A stretch of DNA of 64,000 nucleotides from Bisporella sp. PMI_857 (GCA_021307315.1 JAJSPD010000062.1:62001-126000); one strand, 5' to 3'. Positions 1 through 11,402 are shown, counted from the stretch's first letter. Numbers and translations are program-made. The notes: generated by a model not told the origin, from the letters alone.

Positions 1-89
1 TCTCGCTATCTTGGTGCTAATTCGAGATCAAATTAGCTTGAAGTTCCTTTTGGTTGAATTCATGATAATTGTAATAATTAGAGAGTGGC

Positions 90-368
90 TTACCTCGGAT
101 TGTAACAAGCCACTTCACCATAATTTCGCGATAGGAGACACTGACTGCCGGAAGAACAGCATATGGATTCTGCATCATTTCGAAAGGCGGCATTGTAGAC
201 CGGAGGATCTCTGTTGAAGTTGCTCAAACCAGTTTGGTGACATATTATTGCTTTCCCACCATCTGGCAAGTTGGGTTTGCAGACCTCGTCGATGTTATTC
301 AGAGCATCAGCGAGGATGCAAACAGTAAAAACCAGTGCGGTCGAGATTAGAAAGATTGATCGTTGCAT
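90..368 (-). CDS. Small secreted cysteine-rich protein (possibly continuing past the window edge)
   Basis: The reading frame encodes 92 residues from an ATG at 368. It opens with a clear signal peptide (hydrophobic FLISTALVFTVCILA), and the mature part carries six cysteines, including an adjacent pair (ICCSS) and a C-terminal ACYNP. Length, signal peptide and paired cysteines are typical of fungal small secreted proteins, including effector candidates. I do not recognise a named family. The apparent stop TAA overlaps a perfect donor (AG|GTAAG). A possible acceptor (AATTAG) lies about 75 bases further on, so the gene may have another exon crossing position 1. The end is therefore uncertain; the signal peptide and first exon are solid. 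Confidence 0.6.
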   Translation of the reverse strand: MQRSIFLISTALVFTVCILADALNNIDEVCKPNLPDGGKAIICHQTGLSNFNRDPPVYNAAFRNDAESICCSSGSQCLLSRNYGEVACYNPR

Positions 369-377
369 TATTGACAA

Positions 378-1029
378 TGATTTGGATTTTTATTTCGGAA
401 GATATGGAAAATCGAATACAAGTGGGTAGGAAGAATACCGGGTGAAAGAAAGAGTAACTGAAGGGGAATTCGAGTTTAAATGTTTCCTAGACGTTCTCTT
501 TACACTCACCCGTGCCAAGAATTCATCTGGCGCCTCGATGCATAATTGTTCTCATACCCAACACCTGATTGGCAGGATAAGATGAAAACTGAGCTCAACT
601 GATACAAAATGAAGAGTGCAATAGCTATTTTTAACTGACAACCAAAAAATACAACTTCTTTGCTGTCATGATCGGCTAGTCGTTGATGGTTTGTGGTTAT
701 TCTTGACGCTGAACTCGCGTTGCCGCTGAGGCTGAACTTGCGTTGCCGCTGAGGCTGAATTTACCAAGGTGGCTCTGCTATTCAGTAGACGAAGAGCCGA
801 AGGTTTAAAGACAAGCTTGGATAAAGAGACTGGTAAAACTTGTGCTGGATCATTTATTGTAGACTTATTTTCGCCTTGAGAACCGTAAGTATGCATACTA
901 GAGGTAATCGTTTAGTTAGCTTACGACATGAGATCCCGGTGGTGCCAAGAAGGGTAAACGAAGTGGCGCGAGCGCCACATTTTGTTAGAGTATGCTGTGC
1001 TTGACCAATCGTGATCTCTGGCCATTTGG
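378..1029. other. Intergenic, no gene recognised
   Basis: This stretch probably contains the promoter of the small secreted gene. It holds a two-copy direct repeat of about 22 bp at roughly 714-760 (core TTGCCGCTGAGGCTGAA). Short open frames here look like chance. Confidence 0.4.
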
Positions 1030-1135
1030 TTGAATCTCTATGTTGGTAGGTGAGATCACGTGAGATTGGTTTTGTGGGTCCTGAATCAATGGGGGAGTGA
1101 ATAGGGTATTCGGTCACATGACCTACCTGTACCAT
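1030..1135 (+). repeat. Left arm of a long inverted repeat
   Basis: This stretch, reverse-complemented, matches 2735-2830 over about 95 bases with few mismatches. The shared core includes CCCCCATTGATTCAGGA and the ATGTGACCGAAT block. The arms lie about 1.6 kb apart and enclose an LTR and a MITE. They may be two oppositely oriented copies of a retroelement segment, or the termini of a composite element. Confidence 0.7.
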
Positions 1136-1690
1136 ACTAGGGATCCCGGATAAGGACTCAAAGGTGTGAACGACTATCGATTGTTATAATGAAAAGAACA
1201 AGCTACAGATAGAAGAAGGGAAAGAAGCGCTTTATATCCAGGGGACTGGCCAGGGCCGAGCCCTAAGGGGCTCTAAGCGAGATAGGGCCAGGTCCGTGAC
1301 ACTGAACGTAGCGAAGTTTAAGGGCTTGCCCCTTTATAAACCTTTTAAAACTTCTCTATTCTCGAGCACAGCGAGGTTTGGGGGTTTGGGGGCCAGCCCC
1401 CATATAAAGCAAGCATTTTAGTCTAGCACGGGTTCTACACAACCCCTGATACACGGATCGAGATCCGTGTTCGCCTTAAGTTGTTACATTAGAACAAGCT
1501 CTACAAACTTTCCGGGGACAGAGCTTAAACATATCCCTTCCTTTTGTATTGAATCAGAACCGTGGCGACAATTCCACGACGCTATAGACGAGGTCTATGA
1601 AGATATAGGTCAAAGCCAAAGCCTGTATATACCACCAACTTCAGCTTTCAGCACATACTGACTGAGCTTACTTCTCTTTTAATTAGTTGA
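1136..1690. other. Transposon-like non-coding sequence
   Basis: No gene is visible. Read on the minus strand, a segment begins TGTCACGGACC near 1300 and contains a TATA-like GGATATAAAG, as expected of an LTR promoter. A block with G/C-rich short hairpins and a near-palindrome (ACGGATCGAGATCCGT, about 1454-1469) also suggests element-derived DNA. No partner LTR or coding domain was found. Confidence 0.35.
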
Positions 1691-2136
1691 TGTAACAAAC
1701 AGGGGGCTGCAGGAGGGATTGCAAAATAGCAAGTAAGGATATGTGATAAAGACACGTGACTGGCAATTACAAAAGTAATAGTATTGTATTGATATGAAAT
1801 ATAAGCCTTTGAATCTATGAAAGACTCAAGCTTGCACTCCTCTAAGGAGTTCTAGCTTCTTTTTATATCCTTTGGCTTTTGACTGTTCTGTATCCTTTAC
1901 CTACAGAGTAACCAAGCTTGTGACTTTAGTATCCCCGCAGGTACTCTAGCAGCTGAATCCCACGACAGTCTAGGTCATACGCCATCATAGTGGCTGCAAG
2001 CCTGTGGCTGGCCATGGGTCGGTTACGCCGTTTGCAGCCCCAAAAGGTACTGCAGCTGAAAACCTTAATTTCCCCGGTAAGGACTTTACTCCATATCCGG
2101 AGTCTTGAATTAGCTTGACGGATCCTGGCTGCTACA
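1691..2136 (-). mobile_element. LTR, family B, minus orientation
   Basis: The segment starts TGTAACAAAC and ends CTGCTACA, so it has the TG...CA ends of an LTR. Its reverse complement matches 43103-43548 over its whole length and 28801-28984 over the first part. No matching 5-bp duplication flanks it (GTTGA / GAAGC), so it is an old or rearranged solo LTR. Differences from the other copies are mostly transitions. Confidence 0.75.
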
Positions 2137-2282
2137 GAAGCAGTCTATTTCCTTGGACTATACAGACGAAAAAAAAGGAGTTATGTAACATCTCAAGAAA
2201 TATGCTTAGAAGTTTAGTAGTTTTGCTCTCGCATTTTTCTGCCTTTTCATTAAGCAAACTACTGCATCCCTAAAAGAAGCTA

Positions 2283-2604
2283 CAGTCCGACCTGGATATT
2301 TTGGAACTCTCGGTTCCATGCCTATACTCCGATATATAGATGTTTCCGATGTAAAGAGGTCCGTTATAGCCACTTAAGGCCTGGCAGATCCAGAGGTATA
2401 TTCCGATATATAGATGTTTCCGATGTAAAGAGGTCCGTTATAGCCACTTAAGGCCTGGCAGATCCAGAGGTATATTCCGATATATAGATGTTTCCGATGT
2501 AAAGAGGTCCGTTATAGCCACTTAAGGCCTGGCAGATCCAGAGGTATATTCCGATATGTAGAGGTTTCCGATATAAGGAGTTCCGAAATATCCAGGTCAG
2601 ACTG
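2283..2604. mobile_element. MITE with TA target duplication
   Basis: A 322-bp element is flanked by TA on both sides (2281-2282 and 2605-2606). Its ends are inverted repeats of about 26 bp (CAGTCYGACCTGGATATT... at the left, its complement at the right). TA duplication with terminal inverted repeats is the signature of the Tc1/mariner/pogo superfamily. It has no coding capacity. Most of the interior is a 74-bp tandem array whose unit resembles the sub-terminal sequence. Confidence 0.8.
2329..2571. repeat. 74-bp tandem repeat inside the MITE
   Basis: Three essentially identical 74-bp units (starting CCGATATATAGATG at 2329, 2403 and 2477) are followed by a divergent partial fourth copy from 2551. 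The partial copy merges into the right terminal inverted repeat, so the array seems to have grown from the element's own end sequence. Confidence 0.9.
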
Positions 2605-2734
2605 TATTAATCAGACATTTGTGGACGAGGTACACTCCACTTAAACGCCGCGTACTTGTTAGGTGGTTGCCGGTAAGTAGGATGTGGTAAATTGTTCATG
2701 ATTACTACTACTACTACAGTGCGTTCTTTTATAT

Positions 2735-2830
2735 GCTACAGGCAGGTTATGTGACCGAATCCCGTATTCACTCCCCCATTGATTCAGGATCCACAAATCC
2801 CTCTCACCTTACCTAACATACCAACAGTGA
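2735..2830 (-). repeat. Right arm of the long inverted repeat
   Basis: This is the inverted partner of 1030-1135, including the ATGTGACCGAATCCCGTATTC-type block and the CCCCCATTGATTCAGG core. Similarity stops near 2830, just where the NLR relic begins, so the arm may have inserted into that gene. Confidence 0.7.
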
Positions 2831-2839
2831 ATCTTTATA

Positions 2840-3190
2840 TAATTCTAGATATTCCAGAAAACCAGACTCGCCCACTCCGTGTCCACTATCCGTCGTTTCG
2901 TGACTTTTTTCTCAAAATAGATCGATATGGAAATTTCTAGGTGGTTAAAAGCAGGTGCATCAGAATCTAGCTGGGGTTCATACAGCTAATGTCCGAGATA
3001 CTCAGGAAGGACGTCTGCGAAATGCATATTCCCAGCGGTGTTTCACCTATGCATTTGATCCTTCAATCTTCCTCGCTTTGAATGCCGCTTCTTTCGGCTG
3101 TCCTGGTATGGGTACCATGGCTGAAGAAAAAACTCCGACGCAAAGGTATTACTGGATCTAATCTAATTGATGATCGGAATGAACTAAGAC
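2840..3190 (+). pseudogene. Relic of a NACHT-type NLR (end of nucleotide-binding region)
   Basis: Three short frames, read in succession, reproduce the conserved stretch that follows the NACHT domain in many fungal NLRs. They are RPLRVHYPSFRDFFL near 2873-2917, HQNLAG near 2958, and LRKDVCEMHIPS near 3000. The frames are interrupted by TAG where a Trp is expected, by at least two single-base frameshifts and by another stop. No P-loop and no C-terminal repeats are present. Identification is from memory of the family consensus. The upstream part appears to have been lost to the repeats that now adjoin it. Confidence 0.7.
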
Positions 3191-3561
3191 TGCTTGATAA
3201 ACACGCCTTTGGGCTTTCTATGCGGCCACCGCAGGCATGTAGCCACGGCTGAAGCGAATCATTGGTCGAAGAAGGGAGATGCTAGGCTTAACGCTTGGGG
3301 AAGAAACGTTCCCGAAAACAGCGTCGTAACCCTCCATTTTCGGACGCAAATCTCCCAGGAACAGAGTTGAGGTGGAAACAAATGAACCCTGAACAAAAGC
3401 TAAGGCCGATTCACTACAGGCCACGAAGTCTGAGGCTTGGTGATAATAAGGCTAGTGGTAGTGAGACTGGGGGGATGGTTATATGTGGCTAAATGCCTAC
3501 GTGCTAAGCGCGAAGAAAGAGATGGCTAAAGCGTATGCGAAAGCTCGATTCACTATATCTA
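3191..3561. other. Intergenic, nothing recognised
   Basis: This is the 3' flank between the NLR relic and the minus-strand membrane protein. No convincing gene, repeat or RNA was seen. Confidence 0.4.
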
Positions 3562-5961
3562 CTAGAGCAGCGGTTCACGGAAAGCTTGTTCTCCCCTCCT
3601 TATGTCGGGCACTCCTCCAACGCCACGGCCTGCATATCCTTCATACCCATCAATGTTAGACACACTCGACCTATACCCTCCGAGTTGCAACATGACATGC
3701 CCGACTGCCGTCACCCATTCGTTGGTTGATGACCTTAGGTATGGCCTTGAGGTGGGATATGCAGTGCTCGCAGCAACACGGCCAGTGCTTGTGTCATTGA
3801 GTAGGTGCTTCAAATGTGTGAATAGATCCCTATGACTGACCCCGATCATGAGGGCTGCAAGAAGGACGGGGATCCAGAGCGTTAGAAGTAGAAGGGCCGG
3901 AATAGCATATCTCATGTAATAGGTGATCCTGCGTGTATACACCGTGACTAATCTCGAACGATTGGCTATGCCATCACTTCCGCCAGGGCTGAATAAATCA
4001 CCCATAGTAGTGGTTCCTACTGTGGTGCTTGCCATCATATCTGTCCATATGAGACGGAGAAGGCGTTCACTACCTCCTGAGCTTTTTGACAAAGACGTCC
4101 ATTTTGTACGGAGCGCTAGGCTATCAGTTCCATCGTACCGAGGGCGCGGAGTATCGAGTGTTGAGTCAAAGATACTATTCATTATCTGGCCTAAAATCCC
4201 GAAAGGTGCAACAGTGCCAGCAAGACTGTCGCGAGGGCCGTCTACACTATCCCATACTGTCGCCCAATTGGTATATGGAAGATAGAAAGTTGGCGCGCGT
4301 GTAAAATTATAGCCTTTGATCCCTTCGTATGAATCATCGACGATTCCCCACAGAGGCGCTGTATCAGCGCCTTCATTACCGGGATACCACCAATCTTCCA
4401 CTGCCCACAGCGGGTAACTCGAAGCATTAGCATAGTGTTTGCCTGTTACTTTAGTCACGACGAGGTTCTCGAGAGAGGCAGATCCATTCGTCGAAATGGA
4501 GATAGCTTTTACCGACGCTTTTATAGCACCTGCACAGACGTAGAGAGATATTTTCCATCTTGAACCATTTTCTTCTTCGAGAGGCGAGCCTCCATCAATC
4601 CTTTCAGGCATGGTGAGAAGGGCGCCACATTCGACATTATGGTCGATATACATCGCAACACCGTTAGACCGTCCGTCACATCGCGCATTTAGATCCCTGA
4701 AGAGTGCTGAAGCCCACTCATAAAGATAGTCTTCGGGGCGGGAGACGATATCATAGTAGCCCACCATGAGGCTGCCATTAGGTTGCATGAGAGCCTGTGG
4801 TAACTCTAACCATGTGGGGTTTAGATTACCACTTCGCAATCCGGGAGGGAACAGACCGTAGGTGAACGAGGAGTTATGAATTAGAGGGTAGCGACGACCA
4901 AGAGTGACATTGGGGATCGTGAGTCCTTGGCGTATAGTAACCACATCTGTCAAGTTCAAAACCGATGCCGCGAGAACATCGTAGAGCCACGCAGATCGGT
5001 CAGCGCGAAGCCGAACGTCGGGGTTGGAGTAGGTAAGGTTCGGCCAGCTTTCATAGGGATCTCCCGTCCGCAGAAGAGAAAAGCCCCCATCATCGACCAG
5101 GTCAAACTTGACAACCGATGACGGCCTGCCGGATGAGCCTTCGCCAAGAGTCATTTCGAAAGATAAATTTGTGTTTCCGCAGGAGATATCAGGCTCAATC
5201 CATAAAATATCTTCGTCCCACTCGCCACCAAGTGCCAGCCCTGACGGTCTGGTATGGTTACGAAAACCAATGCCCCCGTTATCCATGTCTGCGATAATCC
5301 CTTCCCTAAGTGTAAAGCTTTCGAGAGAAAGTAGATTTTCCACCGGCCGATATATCCCTTTTACATATGGCTCAAAATTACCGAAGTACTTGTTCGTAGT
5401 TCTTTTCCAAAACCGATATTGAATGTCAAAAATGCCAGCTATAGTGGAGTTTTTTGTCGCACTTGAGAACATCGTGATGATGTTTTCCGGAATTCTTGTC
5501 GTTGAAGTAAGATTAGGGTTGGCAGACAGGTTGACTTGTCCCAATTCATCCAGCACGACCCCCGGTGGAACTACCCCGGGACAAAGGTGATAGGGTGCTG
5601 AGCAGTCTCGAGATAAGGGGAGATCAGGTCGATCCTGCTTACTACGGCCAAAGCTCGAAGAGTCAGGCACATAAACGAAGCCCACTGTCTGAACCCCTGC
5701 CGCAGCGATCGTGTCACCAAGCCCAAGCGGTGTTATAACGCCAGCGAGAACAGTCAGGAAGGCAAGGCCAATATTAAGGTATGCCACGAGAGATACACTC
5801 TTCGCAACGTTCTTTACTGCGACAGAGTCGGTGCGGAGAAACGATGGCCAAGCCGAGGATTGAAGCTGGCGTGCGATGACAGACCTGTATAGCCTCAGAT
5901 ATTCGTTAACTAAAACGGCGGGTTATCACTTACCAGGTCGCGGCCGACCGTGTAGCGTCAT
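3562..5961 (-). CDS. Large membrane-anchored protein of an uncharacterised fungal family
   Basis: One long frame runs from 3562 to at least 5909. It contains an N-terminal membrane segment (LNIGLAFLTVLAGVITPLGL), about 550 residues with many N-glycosylation sequons and scattered cysteines (probably extracytoplasmic), and a second membrane segment near the C-terminus (YAIPALLLLTLWIPVLLAA). I recognise this as a recurrent hypothetical family of filamentous fungi, but know of no assigned function. The frame stays open upstream of 5787 through FLRTDSVAVKN and NEYLRLYR, so the protein starts before the first GTG. The only ATG found (5961) joins in frame only if 5910-5933 is removed. That would be a 24-nt intron (GTAAGT...TTTTAG), which is very short. 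Otherwise stop codons TGA TAA there break the start. The body is certain; the start is not. Confidence 0.7.
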
Positions 5962-7186
5962 AATTACGTAGTAAAGTAATGCCTAACAGAAGGGGCGTTG
6001 TAAATGTGACTAGAAGAAATTATCAATGTTATTGTTGCTGCTCTATCAATTTGTGAAATGCCCCCTATATTGAGGGAACCTACTGATTGCTGTACCAAGA
6101 GCAATTAAACCAGACACCTGGCCTATAGTTAGGGAAGTGAAGGCAATCATTTCCTGCGATGTCGGGAAGGGATAGCAGTCGTGCGACAGTTAACCAGAGC
6201 ACTTCTCTGTGGAGAATGTTGAAGACTTTTGCGTGCAACAGAAAATAAAACAAACGAAGTAGGGAACAGAAGGTCTTCACTTGTCTTGAGACTACGCTTG
6301 CCGTCGCAAGATATAAGCATTCTATCCTGATTACAGGACAGGGCCAACAAGTCTTACGTAAACGGCCCAATATGAAAGCTGTAATTTTATAATCGGCCAA
6401 TTAAACGACATAGCCATTTTTAAGGATATCTAAAGTGACTGTGCGGTCGAATAATAATCTACTCTGTTTGTAGAGGGATTGTCATCATTCGGGCTGGCAT
6501 TCTCCCGCTGGCCTTGGGAAAATTTCAGCCAAGATGTGACAAGCTGAGCGGTCCGTGTCCAAGTCCCAAGTGTTACCCACTAAATAAATATACCTTCTCC
6601 CTAAGAGAATTATGTGAGTACAAGTGCGCATATGGGAACATGGCATGAGAGAATGTAGAACTCGGGCTATGCGTAGTCTTATTTATGAATCCTTGTGAAG
6701 ATCTACGAAGAGTGGATTGTTTTGTGGCTCTGTCTAATATACTTCTGGACAGCGCATACCCCACCCCCACCGCTAGGCCAACTAATAAATGTTAGATAGG
6801 GGTAAGGTGGGGAGAGACCCCTGAAACCGGTCTTTTATCTCTCTTTCGGACAAGCCATAAACAGAATTCTGATCTTTGGCTAGCCATAATTTAAATCAAG
6901 AGTCTACCTTGTAAGAGTAGGGGCCACCATGCGTGGCCCATTTAGAAGGGGTCCCTGGTCAACCGCCGTACCTTCTGTAGTGGCTGACCACGATTGGCTG
7001 GTCTGGCGCGCTTGTAGCGATGACGCCGCACAATAATACCATGCCGCAAGGCCGTCGTCCAGCTGAGCTGCGCAAGCACCAACTTCGATTTAACCTTGAC
7101 TCCCAACTCAACAAATGCATATATTCTACAACAACCATTCACCGACATTCTTTTGTCCAGACATTCTCTCAGATCATGTCTGAATA
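5962..7186. other. Intergenic between divergent genes
   Basis: About 1.2 kb separates the membrane protein (leftward) from the NLR (rightward) and should hold both promoters. No conserved coding segment or repeat was recognised. Confidence 0.4.
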
Positions 7187-10100
7187 ATGCGCCTACTAGA
7201 ACACAACAGCGATAGCGAGTTCAGCCTGACCCGGGACTTCGTTAACGGCAAGATTCCCGAATATGCTATCATTTCGCACACATGGGGGGCGGATACAGAA
7301 GAGGTCACATACAGAGACATGATAGATGGCACTGGGAAGAACAAGGCTGGATACGAGAAGATTCGGTTCTGCGGAGAACAGGCCAAACGTGATGGCTTGC
7401 ACTACTTCTGGATTGATACATGTTGTATCGACAAATCGAATAGCAATGAGCTCGCAGAAGCTATCAACTCTATGTTTCGATGGTACCGTAATGCGGCGAA
7501 ATGCTATGTCTATCTGCCAGATGTTTCGTCGCCTGTCATCGGCATTGGCGACATGTCTGATCAGCTACCATGGGAAATGGCATTCCGAACAAGCAGATGG
7601 TTCACGCGAGGCTGGACCCTTCAAGAGCTTATTGCTCCGACATCAGTTGAGTTCTTCAGTAAGAACTGGGAGCTTCTAGGCGACAAAGCGTCCCTAGAGC
7701 GACATATTTGCGAGATAACAAGAATTCCTAGCAAAGCTCTTCGAGGAAGTCCTTTAGCTCAGTTCAGCGTGACCGAACGAATGTCATGGGCAGAAACTCG
7801 TCAGACTACTCGCGAAGAAGACATGGCATACTCGTTGCTTGGCATCTTTAACGTCCACATGCCGCTTATCTATGGCGAAAGGCGAGCGAATGCAGTAGGG
7901 CGGCTCCGGGAGGCGATTGACAGGAAGGAAAAAGGTATACTGTCTTATTTGATCGAGAATAAGTTATACAGAGGTTATTAACTCATGTAGGGACCAAAAA
8001 CGAGAACTTTTCGGTGCCGTTCAGTCTCTCTACAATCTCCGAAATCGAACACTTCGTTGCAAGAGAGGATGAACTCAGAGATATACACGAGGCACTACGC
8101 GGCGACGGCTCCCGCCGTACGGTTGTTCTTCACGGTCTCGGCGGGATCGGCAAAACGCAACTGGCTATTACGTACGCAAAGCGGCATAAAGGCAATTACT
8201 CGGCAATATTCTGGCTCAACATCAAGGACGAAGATTCTCTGAAGCAGAGCTTTGCTAGCGTAGCAAAGCTGATATTACGAGAATACCCTTCGGCCCGCTG
8301 GCTCAGTAGCGTTAATATGGAAAACCTTAACGAAGTTATCGATGCTGTTAAAGCGTGGCACGGTTTGTCGTATAACACGAGATGGCTGATTATATACGAC
8401 AATTACGACAACCCAAAACTAGCGAGCAACAAAGATCCCGCTGCAGTAGACATCACGAAATATCTTCCCGAAGCATATCAAGGCTCAGTGCTTATTACTA
8501 CACGATCGTCACAAGTTCAAATCGGGCATCTTATACAAGTCACAAAGCTAAAGAATTTGCGCGACAGTCTTAAGATATTGTCAAATGCATCGTGTAGAAA
8601 GGGATTAATGAATAGTAAGCCCTATTTTACGCAATAAGAGTAGTACTTATCTATACATAGATGTGGATGCTATAAAGCTCGCTAAAGAATTAGACGGGTT
8701 CCCTCTTGCTCTAGCAACTGCTGGTGCATACCTTAAGCAAGCGGCGATAGCTTTCTCGGATTATCTTCGCTTATACAGGAAATCATGGGCGAAGCTGCAG
8801 AAGACAAGTCCTGAATTGAGCTCGTACGAAGACCGGACGCTTTACTCTACATGGCAGCTTTCATTTGACCGCGTTGAACAACGGAATGGGCTTTCGGCTA
8901 AGCTTCTTCGCTTGTGGGCATACTTTGATAACCAAGATCTTTGGTTTGAGCTCTTTCGACACAGCGATTCCATGGATCCAGACTGGATACGAGAGCTTGT
9001 TAAAGATGAATTAAGCTTCCACGGCGCAGTACGGGCATTGAGTGACTACGGGCTAGTAGAGGCAGACAAGTCTTCCCAGGAGCGGATTGAATCACGTGGG
9101 TATAGTATTCATGGATGTGTTCACTCGTGGACAATTCACGTTTTGAACCAAGAGTGGGATTATGATCTAGCTAAAACAGCTATAAAGTTTGTAGGATCAC
9201 ATGTTCCGAAAGAGCAGGCTATCCGGCCGTGGCTGACGCAGCGACGGCTTCTTCAACACGCTGCTAGATGTTCTTATGTTATGCTAAACGGCTTGGTTAT
9301 AGACAATGGCATAGAATGGGCATATCACCAATTAGGCAACCTTTATCGTAACCAGGGCAAGCTTGCCGAGGCCGAGCAGATGTACCAGCGGGCGCAGCAA
9401 GGCTACGAGAAGGCGCTCGGTGCAGAGCACACGTTGACGCTCCAGACAGTTAACAGTCTAGGAATCCTTTACTGCAACCAGGGCAAGCTCGCCGAGGCCG
9501 AGCAGATGTTCCAGCGGGCGCTGCAAGGGAAGGAAAAGGCGCTCGGTGCAGAGCACACGTCAACGCTCGATTCAATCCACTGCCTAGGCAATCTCTACTG
9601 CGAACAAAGTAAGCTTGCTAAGGCCGAGCAGATGTTCCAACGGGCACTGCAAGGGAAGGAGAAGGCGCTCGGTGCAGAGCACACGTCGACGCTCCAGACA
9701 GTTAACAATCTAGGCACCCTTTACTGCGACCAGGGCAAGCTTGCCGAGGCCGAGCAGATGTACCAGCGGGCGCTGCAAGGCTACGAGAAGGCGCTCGGTG
9801 CAGAGCACACGTCGACGCTCCAGACAGTCAACAACCTAGGCGTCCTCTACCGCAACCAGGGCAAGCTTGCTGAGGCCGAGCAGATGTTCCAACGGGCGCT
9901 GCAAGGCTACGAAAATGCGCTTGGTACAGAGCACACGTCGACGCTTCAGACAGTAGGCAACCTAGGCAACCTTTGCTACGACCAGGGCAAGCTTGCCGAG
10001 GCCGAGCAGATGTACCAGCGGGCGCTGCAAGGCTACGAGAAGGCGCTCGGTGCAGAGCACACGTTGACGCTCCAGACAGTTAACAATCTAGGCACCCTTT

Positions 10101-10753
10101 ACTAGGACCAGGGCAAGCTTGCCGAGGCCGAGCAAATGTTCCAGCGAGCGCTGCGAGGCTACGAAAATGCGCTTGATGCAGAGCACACGTTGATGCTTCA
10201 GACAGTAGGCAACCTAGGCAACCTTTATCACAGCCAGCACAAGCTTGCCGAGGCCGAGCAGATGTACCAGCGGGCGCTGCAAGGCTATGAGAAGGCGCTC
10301 GGTGCAGAGCACTCGTCGACGCTCCAGACAGTCAACAACCTAGGCGTCCTCTACCGCAACCAGGGCAAGCTTGCCGAGGCCGAGCAGATGTATGATCGGG
10401 CGCTGCGAGGCTACGAGAAAGCGCTCGGTGTAAATAACATCACAACTTATATCCCTGCTCTCAATACGTTCTGGGCTCTCGCCTCTCTTTTTGAACGTCA
10501 AGCCGATTTCACAAATGCTAAAATCATGTATTCAAAAGCTCTTGCAGGATATGAGAAAGTTGTCGCACCTAATCATCCTAGTTGTCAAAGTTTGCGAGGA
10601 ACTCTTCAGGCTTTGCATATCGTAGCAGAAAAAGAAGCTATAAAAGGCATAAACAAATCTGTGAACAATTCTTACAGAGAAACATCATCTCTAGATACTG
10701 AAAAAAGTCCACCAAATCATAACGCTATAAGCTATCCAGAAAGTTTGGGTTGA
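7187..10753 (+). CDS. NLR: HET / NB-ARC / TPR protein with one in-frame stop in the TPR array
   Basis: Three exons join in phase: 7187-7934, 7991-8614 and 8661-10753. Introns 7935-7990 and 8615-8660 have GTATAC/GTAAGC donors and TAG acceptors. Residues 1-250 form a HET domain (YAIISHTWG, FWIDTCCID, RGWTLQELIAP). Residues about 270-560 form an NB-ARC ATPase, with P-loop GLGGIGKT at about 298, Walker B-like WLIIYDNYD, a VLITTR sensor and GFPLAL. From about residue 675 there are ten TPR units of 42 residues, several nearly identical. Codon 939 (10103-10105) is TAG where sister repeats read TGC, giving a 938-residue product; otherwise the frame stays open to 10753 (1154 residues). Such NLRs are thought to sense non-self and trigger HET-mediated cell death. 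The stop could make it a null allele, or the protein may work with six repeats. Confidence 0.9.
9316..10572 (+). repeat. Ten 126-bp TPR-coding tandem repeats
   Basis: The unit codes for a 42-residue TPR (LYxxQGKLAEAEQMYQRAL... GAEHTSTLQTVNN). Units 1-9 are very alike even at the DNA level, while the tenth is divergent. Such internal homogeneity is the mark of repeats evolving by recombination in NLR ligand-sensing domains. Unit 7 carries the TAG stop. Confidence 0.9.
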
Positions 10754-11402
10754 GGTAGGCTATTGATAATGGCTTCACCTTTGACGTATGATATTTATTT
10801 CGTTCCCCTCTATACATAGAGGTTCAAGGGGGCATGTGCCTTTATAGTGCTCTAGTGTTGCCATTGGACTTCTAGCATCTTCCATAACAGCGTAGCGTGT
10901 ATTGGGAAGGTCTTAGGCGTCGGCACTGACCTGATGTTTGCTCGCTGTCATGGCCACGTACGGTACAGTTTAGAAATGCGCTTTTCGATGCCTTCCGGTA
11001 ACATATTCTTCGGGAGAGGGTAGGCGGTTTGCTAGGTCAGTATTAGCAGCGGTTGTATATCATGCCACTAGTCACACTACTTGCTATCTCTGCTATAGAT
11101 TATGGCCACAATGCATGATTCCTAGATTTGTACATTGTGTATCGACTTTTTTTTGCAAATGACCAGCGCTGTATCGACGCTGTCAAGCTTTTTTTATTTC
11201 ATAAGCTGTTTTAATCAAGGTATTCTTTCTTTTATTTATTCTTTCGCTTTTTCGTTTTCTTTTTATTTTATTGTTGCTTCCTTTGGACTTTTTAGCCCCC
11301 ATTTATACATAACCTTTTTCAGAAGTCGAGAAGGTTTCTCCAGGTCACTTAATACACTTCGAGCTTTAAGCCTGAGACATATGAGAGCCGTCTTGTTGTT
11401 CA
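10754..11402. other. Intergenic, nothing recognised
   Basis: This is the 3' flank of the NLR. An AT-rich pyrimidine tract lies at 11190-11290. No gene is supported. Confidence 0.4.

Noticed and set aside
2329..2571. CRISPR-like array
   Set aside because: The 74-bp units are contiguous without spacers and lie within a MITE; the genome is eukaryotic.
3602..4304. Plus-strand frames opposite the large membrane protein
   Set aside because: They are antisense shadows of a well-supported minus-strand gene.
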